Shown here piece after piece: positions 56,182-64,000 of a stretch of DNA of 64,000 bases. The notes below the pieces were generated by a model. The model saw nothing but the letters and a program-made list of their open reading frames with translations. It did not search any database and was not told the DNA's origin. How positions within the stretch are numbered: position 1 is the first letter of the stretch; each line of letters opens with the position of its first letter. Both the position numbers and the translations under genes were made by a program. Location: the NCBI GenBank assembly GCA_000467715.1, contig AJFK01001090.1:124001-188000 (forward strand), read 5' to 3'. The DNA is from Hysterium pulicare CBS 123377 (Eukaryota > Ascomycota > Dothideomycetes > Hysteriales > Hysteriaceae).

Positions 56182-57155
56182 TCAAGCTGTTGCTACAGGT
56201 CGTAGATGGCCATTCTTATCGTATCTCGCTTCTGCATCTGCCGTCAGCGCTGTATCCTTTCGCAGTGTCCACGTATTCAACTTACTAAAAAACGTATAAC
56301 TCAACGTGATCGTCTCAATCCCCTTCATATTCATATCCCTAGCAAACTCTGGATCAATGTAAAAGAAAACAGGCATATCGACCGTCTCGCCGGCATTCAA
56401 CCTCTGCTCCTCAAAGCAAAAACACTGAATCTTGCTGAAATATGGCGCTACTTGTCCCGGAGTCACTGAATACGTGGCTACCCCAATTATGTCTTCGTCG
56501 GAGGTGTTCGTCGCGGTGAAGAAGGCTAGCGCGGTTTCGCCGGGTAACACGCGGACTTCTCGTTGTTGTGGAGTGAATTTCCAAGGCATCACGTCTGAGA
56601 CGGATCCATTGAAGGTTATACGTAGGCGAGGGTGGTCGGTTAGGGGTGTTAGACGGACGGAAGGGTCGCTATCGAGGGAAGCGTGTCCCGCGGATTTTAT
56701 GGGTTGGCCGCCCCAACCGGTTGTTTGGCAGATCTGCGAGAAAGAGTTTGTCAGACAGGTAGGAGAAATGGATATAAAGAACAGTAAAATTACCATTTTG
56801 TACATGGGCACAGAACCGTAGGAGAGGGCGACTGTGCCAAGGATTACACTGAAGACGTAGTAGCTTGGTGATGTCAGTCATACGGGATAGATGAGCATTG
56901 GGACAACTGGGAGGAATCGTATTACAGGGTCGACTTGTTTTTTTCTGAGTACTGTGCACGTGCTTGTGCCATTGTCGCATTGACTTGCTGTCTCGGCTTC
57001 AGCGTTGAATTAATATTTCGGCGGAAGCTCGAGATGAATGGATTATAGCGGCGAGAAAGTATTTGAGGGCGGCGAGAGCAGGAATCGCATATCCATGGCT
57101 CGAGAATGCGATTTGAAGGCTTGAGCAATTGGCGGAGGGGTGAGGCTGTAGACAT
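56182..57155 (-). CDS. COX11: cytochrome c oxidase assembly protein COX11
   Basis: Three exons (57155-56926, 56863-56794, 56733-56182; introns 62 and 60 nt) encode 283 residues. COX11 sits in the mitochondrial inner membrane and delivers copper to the CuB site of COX1. The N terminus is Arg-rich without acids, as in a mitochondrial presequence. One membrane segment (YYVFSVILGTVALSYGSVP) leads to the intermembrane-space domain, which holds the copper motif CFCF with Cys204 and Cys206. A GWGG motif and YTFF near the end are typical. Length is normal. Confidence 0.96.
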
Positions 57156-57477
57156 GATGGAGGTTGTGGGAGGGTTATGGCAAGTGAAGTGAGCGTTTGG
57201 TGGAGTGATCTTTCGCCGCGGAAGATCTAACCGGTTCTGGAAACTTTGATAGAGCTTTGACCATGCTTCAACTTTCTGGCTTCAAACTTTCGTCACCATC
57301 ACTCGTCTTTCTTTGTAAGTTTGGGTCTACCGCATCATTGAGATATCTTCTCAGCGCTAATTTGCCACGAAGTAAAACCTTCCATTACGATCGTCCACCA
57401 TTTCGACTCGAATTGAAGCTTTTTCCTCCGCAGAACCCTAGCAATTCATATACATAACGTCGGGACTCAGAACAGCC
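57156..57477. promoter_or_regulatory. divergent promoter region
   Basis: A 322-nt spacer between COX11 and the HIT zinc-finger gene. Both promoters must lie here. Nothing specific is visible. Confidence 0.5.
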
Positions 57478-58152
57478 ATGGCCGCTCTCTGCGGAATATG
57501 CAACACAGAGCCAAAGAAATACAAATGCCCAACTTGTCAGCTACCCTAGTACGTGCCCGTCTTCCCTTTCCTCTACGTCTACTAACATTCCCCAAGTTGC
57601 TCTCTCACCTGCTTCAAAAGCCACAAGACCTCTCACGAGAATGACCCCGTGCTCCCACCCACAACCCCCAATGCCGCGCCAGTAACCATTCCACCTCCAA
57701 TCACAACCTCACAAGCCCAACCTCCGACTCGCCAAGCTACGCCTAATTTCTCGACCCTTCAAACCGACCCAAAGTACCAAGATATTCTAAAAGCCCACCC
57801 AACACTCCTTCCCACCCTCCGCAGAATCTACGCCTCGACATTAGAGCCCGATCCTGAAGATCGCTTTTCACCGTATAATCAGAATCGCTCTCGAGGAGGC
57901 TGGAGAGGCAGAGGAGGAAACTTCCGAGGGAGGGGCAGGGGTGGAAGAGGGGGTGGTGGACAACAATGGACGCCTAAGCAAGGCGAGAAAGATGCTATGA
58001 GGTTGTTAAAGAGTATAAGAGAAGGCAGAGCAAGGGAAGGGGAGAAGGAGGCTGTTGAGGAGTTTATTAAACTGATCGGAGGGATGTATGGGACAAGCGC
58101 TGCTGATGAGGAACAGGGCAGGGAAGACGACGATGGAATAGAAATCAAGTGA
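57478..58152 (+). CDS. HIT-type zinc-finger protein with RGG box
   Basis: Exons 57478-57548 and 57597-58152 (intron 48 nt) give 208 residues. The zf-HIT domain is at residues 5-37: CGIC, CPTC, YCSLTCF and HKTSH, with the full Cys/His set. HIT fingers occur in factors for box C/D snoRNP assembly and chromatin remodelling. The middle is Pro/Thr-rich; residues about 128-157 form an RGG box (GWRGRGGNFRGRG) that often binds RNA; the end is acidic. The RNA link suggests a snoRNP role, but a specific ortholog is not claimed. Confidence 0.88.
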
Positions 58153-58762
58153 TGTAGTGGCACACAAAGGTTCAAATCTAAACGAAATGAAGACCCGAAA
58201 GTTGGAGAGTCTCAAGCGTCTGCGGTACATAGGACGCATGTGAGATAGTCACCGAATACGACTCTTCTTCTCCAGAAGCATTGTGTAAGTTTTCTTCTCC
58301 CAACAACATCATGAGCTACCTTTAATTCGAGTTTCTTAGTTGCAAATGAGTACAGCGACAACATGGTGCTTATTTTGAAGGAGCTGAATGCGCCTAGAGA
58401 TAAGCTTTGCAACCGCTCGCCATTATCTCCGCCTTTTAGAAATTGGCCTCGGCAGGATGGGACATGGATCGTCAGATGTAGTTTACTCCTATGGAGTACA
58501 GGAGAATTGCCCCGGTCCCTAGCGACGAAGGTGACGAAGTTGATGGATTGAAGAAAAGGAGATTAGACAGAACCCAATATCGCGCTATTAATACTATTAA
58601 AATGTACTGTAGAAAGCTACCTAAACTTTGGATCCCACCCACCGTGTCCTACCCAGTTCAGAAGCGCAAGAGGAAAGCACCCCAAATTACGGATACCCTA
58701 CAAACGAAGGAAAAATCACCCCCCATAATAAGAAGCCTCAAAATCCCATACCAGACCACTTA
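58153..58762. other. convergent 3' intergenic region
   Basis: 3' flanks of the HIT gene and of the third BTB gene. Short open frames are unsupported. Confidence 0.45.
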
Positions 58763-60385
58763 TCACTTCAAACTCTGCGCCCTAATATGCTCTAAATGTT
58801 CCTCACCCACCGCACTCGGCATATCCTCCAACACAGTCTGAATCTCCTGCGCCAACAACTTCCCCGCATCACACTTCTCATGACCTCCACCCTGGCCCAT
58901 AACTAAACTCCCCTGCGACTTCTTCCACGTAAGCACAGGCAGGTTCATCAAAATATTCGCCATGTCATGGACGCTATGTGTGAGGTTTGCGGGGGTTTCG
59001 AGTTGAGGCCAGAGGTCTAGGAATTTCAGCTGGCGCACCATGGAACCGTGCATTAGATGCGTGCATCTGGCTGCTTCTTCGAGGTTTTCGGGACCGTCGG
59101 TTGCTGCTTGGTTTGAGGCAGTTCTGTGGGGTACGAGGGATTGGTGGGACGTGCTGGGTCTGCTGTCGTCGGCGAAGGAGTGCGAATAGGTGGATGGGGC
59201 CTGGAGACACATGTTTCCTGTTATCATGGCGTCGACTAGATCGTAGGTGCGGCGGAGGAAGGTGGTGAGCGTTTGGTAGCGGACTTGGGCGATGTTACCT
59301 GAGTGTGTGAATTAGCTTGGGCTCCCCTAGACTGTGTGAAGGGACTGGGACATACTCAAAATGGTGGCTGGAAAATGACCGTCTAGTATCCTTCCATCGG
59401 GATTCAATACACGTCCGTCCTCGTCCACCATTGCATGAAGCACGAGATGCTTCGTAATAGCCTCAAAATCGTTTTTGAATCCAAATGTATAAGCGACAGA
59501 AAGCCATTCCTCGTAGCCGGGTTTCAAAAACGAGTTTTCGAACGGCCGTACCCATTCCAGTAAAAAGGGTCGAACGACCGGCACAGCGTCATATGCTTCA
59601 CATACAACAGCCAGCTGTACCAACCCGTTAAAATCCAAAATCTTAGGCAATGCCCTAAATTGTACATGCGCGATGCTGAGGACAATCTGTAACGAATTCG
59701 GATCGTCGTTTGGAAAGGCGACTTCTTTGTTCGAGTTCTTAAGGTGCCATGCCGACAACGGTACAAGCATGCTCGCCCAAATCGGACTCGCACGTCGTAA
59801 CGCATCGCTGCAGACTACGAACTTTTTGGAGCCAGCAAGGTGCTCGGCGCCAGCGATGATCGTCAAATCGCCAGTGGGATCAAGCGTCACGATTCCTGGG
59901 GCTCGGATAACGCGAAACGAGCGACGACGGGGTCGCTTTAGCCACATTCCCTTGGTGCGCTCCTTGCCTAGAGCTATGAGATCAGTTGTGAAATTTAAGG
60001 CCGCCAGGCAACGCAGCTGTAAATGCTGGCAAGTGTCAAGTGCAATTGGCATAAGCCGATGATGAACGAAAGTTAGAAGATAAGATTTAGTACGACGATG
60101 AGAATGACGGATAGACGAATGATGCTGATGATGTTGACGGTTGAGGCGACGAAATTTGGAGATACCATTCTGCTCGGCATGCTTCCTGGGCGCGAAGGGC
60201 ATCTCGGGCAAGACGAGACTACCAATGGCTAGTTGTTGCGTCGGTTGTGGTGTCCTCATTTGCGAAGCACCGCTAATACTGACTCCGGAATCCGCGAAGG
60301 AGCCATTATACTGCGACTCGGCCATCAAGGAAAGACCTGTGGTAAAAGTGTGCAAGGTTGCGGAAGCGGAAGCAGAAGGAGTCAT
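58763..60385 (-). CDS. BTB/POZ-domain-like protein (paralog 3)
   Basis: Exons 60385-59356 and 59298-58763 give 521 residues. The 57-nt intron is a multiple of three and sits at the same place as in the two paralogs, but here it holds an in-frame stop, so unspliced mRNA would be cut short. The BTB-like core starts at about residue 175: IVTLDPTGDLTIIAGA, KFVVCSDALRRASPIWASML, EVAFPNDDPNSLQIVLSIAH and LAVVCEAYDAV. The N-terminal part is His/Arg-rich (HHQHHSSIRHSHRR). The C-terminal part, about 175 residues, is longer than in paralog 1. The start was set at the first in-frame Met (NMTPSASAS); the frame is open further upstream. Confidence 0.85.
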
Positions 60386-60996
60386 GTTGACGGAGAGAGT
60401 GGGAACAAGATAAGCCAAAATATGGGTAGACGTGAGCGGCAAGGCTCGTGAATGAGCTATAGTTCAGATTGGGTGGTCATTAAGAGAGTCTAATTCACGA
60501 TTAGACGGATTTCGCACGGGCAGATGAGCTTCGTCCATCCTCTTGGTGAAAGGCTTATCCCGAGTCATCATATGTAAAGTGTTAGTGATAGGCTGTAAGA
60601 TGCGGATATCTAGATGTATTGGATGGAACAATGACTGCTTGATGTACTCAATTTAGAAATGGATACTTTGGTAGAGGTACGGGTGAGGTGGGGAAAAGAA
60701 GCTCGTGCTGAACGTCCGTAAAATTGTAGTTCCGCTTCCGAGATCAATTCACTCCTTTGCTCTCATCATCTCGGGAACATCTAAGTAAACTCAGATAACG
60801 ATATTCTGTATTTACTAAGATACGATATCTAAGCTTGCAACCAAAAGGCCTACGTGCCCCGACCCATGTTGCTTCCCTTAAGACGCCCAGGGTTTTCGGA
60901 TTCAACCATTATCCGGGCGCTTATTTAACCATCCGCTGACTTTACTGACTGAATCAATATGCAGTCTTACATCTCCTCATCTAGAAAGTTAGAACC
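60386..60996. other. intergenic
   Basis: Promoter side of the third BTB gene and 3' side of the next gene. No gene or repeat is seen. Confidence 0.45.
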
Positions 60997-61960
60997 TCAA
61001 GCTCGTTTCCACCCCGTAACATGCGTAAGCCTCAAGATAGAACTCCCAGAATCCTCAGACGCTGCTTTCACATTCCGGCATTCCGAACTGTAATGGCGGC
61101 TCCCGATATCCAAACCACTATCTGAAATAGCATTGCGCCAAATGTTCTTCTTAGGATCAGGCTGGTGGAAAAACTGCCATTGCAAATAAGCTTCAGGAAT
61201 CGACTGTCGAGGCCACGGAGCAGAGGTAACCCGCAATTGATTCGATAACGTGTCGGAGTTCTGACTCGACTCACGGGATTGTTGCCTGCGTCTAGGTATC
61301 TGTATAGGTCCGGTTCCTGGAACTTGAGATATTCGGACCGGGTTATGAGTTGCTCTATCTGGGTTTCGATCGGCCTCGGTGGGAGTAGGCAGCGGTCTGC
61401 CAGGACTTGGTGACGTGAAATTGTTTGGTAGGTTTTTCTGGATGCCATCGGAATATTTTCGCGGCGAAGAACAAAATCGATTCGGCTCATCTAGCCATAG
61501 TTCGGAGAAGCTACTTTGAGTGGAGGAGTAGCTTGTCTTAAGTCCCACTACAGTCAGAGTCAGATTGATATCAAAGAACAGACATTGCAACTTTACTGCA
61601 GCCATAATCTTCATAGTCTGAAAGATTTTCCAAGCATTCGGTCGGAGCTAAAGATTGCCACTTGGCTGGAGCTGAGGCCGAAGGACTATTTGTAGGTGTA
61701 TGCGGCGAGATTGAGTTCGATCCCGCTGAGGCCAAACTGTAACTGGAATCTAAGTCCTCGTTGCATGACCGCTCGATCGTTGAGCCAGAGTCGAAGCTGC
61801 TCCACCATCTTCGCCAGTTAGAATCCGCACGTTTCCCATTAGCTGAACTCGCTGGAGACTCTCGCGGGATTGGCCCGCTCATGCTTCTGAAAGCACGGTG
61901 TTTCAATGGTTTGAGGCTCAAGACATCGAGGACCGGAAAATTTAGTGAAGTCAGGTCCAT
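60997..61960 (-). CDS. hypothetical Ser/Pro-rich protein
   Basis: Exons 61960-61597 and 61547-60997 (intron 49 nt) give 304 residues. It is Ser/Pro/Arg-rich and looks mostly disordered; short denser stretches are NWRRWWSSFDSGS and IPEAYLQWQFFHQPDP. No domain is recognised. The splice removes overlapping frames cleanly and keeps phase. The open frame continues upstream without a Met, so an extra 5' exon is possible. Confidence 0.55.
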
Positions 61961-63242
61961 CGGGAAACGAATAGTGGGTTGAGCTATGAAAACGATGGTT
62001 TTTTTGCAGTAGAAAGCGGTTTGGTTGGTAGATGTTCCTCCAAAAGCGATTGTCGTCAATATTCAAGCGATAGAAGGATATGATGCTAACAATTGTGCAA
62101 CAGATCAGACCAAACTTGCAGGTAAAACTGATTTGGTTTCCCTCGAGGGATGAGGCGGCGCCTTCCGCATGTTTCGAAGGGGTTGAGAGGCGCAGAGCAG
62201 AACGGAGGTAAACCAGGAAGCGACATGCCAGGAAGGTTAGTTACTTGAAAGAGCAGGACAAGTTTTCGAAGAATTCCTGCATAACGGCTTGAAGCAATGC
62301 CATGGTACTAATAACAAGTCATTGAGATTGGCCATCTCTCGATCTCGTGGTACCCCAGCACTAGAAATGATCTTGCTCCATAGTTACCGTTGATTGGATT
62401 CTCGCAGTCTTTAACATACACATCAAACATCTTCCTGCTATCCAAATCACCGGGTATATCAAGCATTCGGTTCAGAGGAAGTGGGTGAAGATCTTCGAGA
62501 ATGAGAAGAAAGAAGTCCATTAGGTTGAATCGATATATATCGACGAGATCTTTGCTACACTAGCGCATAAACTGTAAGTGACTATACTCTTGATACCGAA
62601 GCCTTAGATTGACCATTGATAATTCTCCTCGGTGCTGTTGTATAAATCCGTCCGAGGTTAAGCAACTTGAACATTCGAAGACTTTGGGGATTGATAGTTT
62701 ATACCATTCTCTTCGCACGAAAAGGGGGGTCAATTAAAGCGTGCTTCGCTCTCCTGTATGGCGCCTGCGGCAAGTAATCTTGCTTCCAATTGGCCTAGTG
62801 ATTACAAAGTCTCTTGAACTCTACTATTCGTGTTATTTCTGCCTTTAAAGGCATCTCGCCACTCTCTTGCCCTGATATCTTCTTCGAACTCTTTTGACCC
62901 ACGTTTCAACCATTTCCAGTGAGGGCTGATTCCCAGACTAATTTCCAGCTCCATTTTCCGTGATCCACGTTGACTGGACTCCTATCATTTCCTTCGGCCA
63001 GGGATGAGTGGCTAGCCATAGTTGATCGATTTGTTCTTCGAGACTTTCTGGTTATTTGGTCGATGGTTAGAGCATCGCGATATTGTCAACGCGATTTGTA
63101 CGTCCCCTTCAGCCTCGCACGACTGCGGCTGAGAAGGCAGCCTTGCAGCGTCTAGGTCTGTTGGCCCCAATCGCCTTCTTTGACAGTATATCCGTCATCG
63201 ATTTGCTCCATTTCTCACCGCTCCCTTATGTTCTAATCTGAT
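61961..63242. other. gene-poor spacer
   Basis: Contains only small frames, including a 70-codon minus-strand frame at 62308-62520 (MDFFLLILEDLHPLPLNRML) that might be a gene fragment. Nothing is firmly supported. Confidence 0.4.
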
Positions 63243-63599
63243 ATGGCTCCAACACGCAGACCTCCCTTCAATTTGATAGTTTTATCCTCGGAAAGCGTTG
63301 CTCCCGTTTCAGATCGAGAAGCCAATACGCAGCCTCTATTTCCAGCGACGTTCCGCACGAAAGATGCCGATTTGCAGTCTCCGGAACTTACAATCGCTGA
63401 GTTTCTCGATAATGAGCTTCGTGTTGACAAGTTCAATGTTATACACGCTTGGCTTTTCGTTGTCGGTCGTCCGATGCCGCCTCGGCCATTACATCAGCAA
63501 CGAGTCATGTTACGAAATATTGTTGTTATCGAGCGGCCGGATTTGCACCTGGTCTGGTCCGAAAGCCGCATATTCATCAAGCCTTTGCCACTATTTTGA
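63243..63599 (+). CDS. hypothetical protein, probably shortened
   Basis: 118 codons from ATG to TGA. The sequence looks like a conserved N-terminal domain of a larger fungal protein: TIAEFLDNELRVDKFN, then VIHAWLFVVGRPMPPRPLHQ and LHLVWSESRIFIKPLP. It stops right after IFIKPLPLF, where I would expect a longer protein of the fungus-specific unknown family to go on. So it may be a truncated copy. Family membership is recalled from style and not proven. Confidence 0.5.
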   Translation: MAPTRRPPFNLIVLSSESVAPVSDREANTQPLFPATFRTKDADLQSPELTIAEFLDNELRVDKFNVIHAWLFVVGRPMPPRPLHQQRVMLRNIVVIERPDLHLVWSESRIFIKPLPLF

Positions 63600-64000
63600 C
63601 CTCCAATTACTAAGAAGTTTGGTGATGATTGTGCTCTGCCGTTTCATAAGCACCCCGGAACGTGAAAAGATTACAAAGGCTAATATATACCTACTTCTCA
63701 AATGAAGGCAGCAGAGAGATCTCTGCTTCATAAGGGATCGACGTCGGCTTATTAGTAAGGACTGATGTGAAACCGATCATAATACCTAGCTCTTTTGGCG
63801 GCTTATAAGGTAAGGAATTTGATGACTAACTGAAATAGTTAACTAATGCATAGACACCGAGTGATGTACCAAGACTTCAGAATAAGAAATTATTAGACCG
63901 ATAATTACACAGGAAAATTGATGATGAACGGATATTCGGAAGGTCAGCTGCGGGGTCTGCGCATGAGATGAGCCACTCAACACCTCTAGTTTATACAAGA
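63600..64000. other. window end, nothing supported
   Basis: AT-rich sequence with short frames only. Confidence 0.4.

Overview
The window looks like nuclear DNA of a filamentous ascomycete (Pezizomycotina; a leotiomycete-like fungus is my guess, not shown by the sequence). The grounds are short (47-119 nt, mostly 47-66) introns with GT..AG ends, a single copy of many core eukaryotic genes on both strands, and fungal-specific families (KRE6/SKN1 glucan-assembly protein, SSN6/CYC8 corepressor, fungal BTB proteins). All gene models here were assembled by hand from open frames, splice signals and preserved reading phase.

Layout. 0.8-4.5 kb: an FG-repeat nucleoporin-like gene. 5.0-9.6 kb: three carbohydrate-type oxidoreductases, a Gfo/Idh/MocA protein, a zinc polyol dehydrogenase and a short-chain dehydrogenase, the last two divergent. 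9.6-17.9 kb: a gene-poor island made of several unrelated degenerate tandem repeats (about 160, 118, 410, 170 and 185 bp units), one candidate gene piece with an uninterrupted Asp/Glu run, and an AT-rich block. 18.0-21.3 kb: myo-inositol oxygenase and a divergent aldo-keto reductase. 22.5-28.6 kb: a low-complexity unknown protein, cytosolic leucyl-tRNA synthetase (with a GC-AG intron) and a small one-membrane-segment protein. 28.6-37 kb: a second accessory island with a broken protein kinase and a diverged tandem array of small minus-strand gene units, each with a TATA box and often a TGAGTCA site. 38.1-47.0 kb: KRE6/SKN1, a small unknown protein and SSN6/CYC8, all on the minus strand. 47-52.5 kb: mostly empty. 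52.5-62 kb: three paralogous BTB-type genes around COX11 and a HIT zinc-finger gene, then an unknown gene. 62-64 kb: small fragments.

How genes may work together. Myo-inositol oxygenase makes D-glucuronate, aldo-keto reductases reduce glucuronate to L-gulonate in fungi, and zinc dehydrogenase plus short-chain dehydrogenase pairs of the idonate/5-ketogluconate type finish a route to gluconate. Five oxidoreductases that fit such a route lie within 16.4 kb, split by the repeat island. This is an inference from family membership and proximity; substrates are not proven. The other strong candidate for something undescribed is the 31.5-36.7 kb array of small TATA-driven units.
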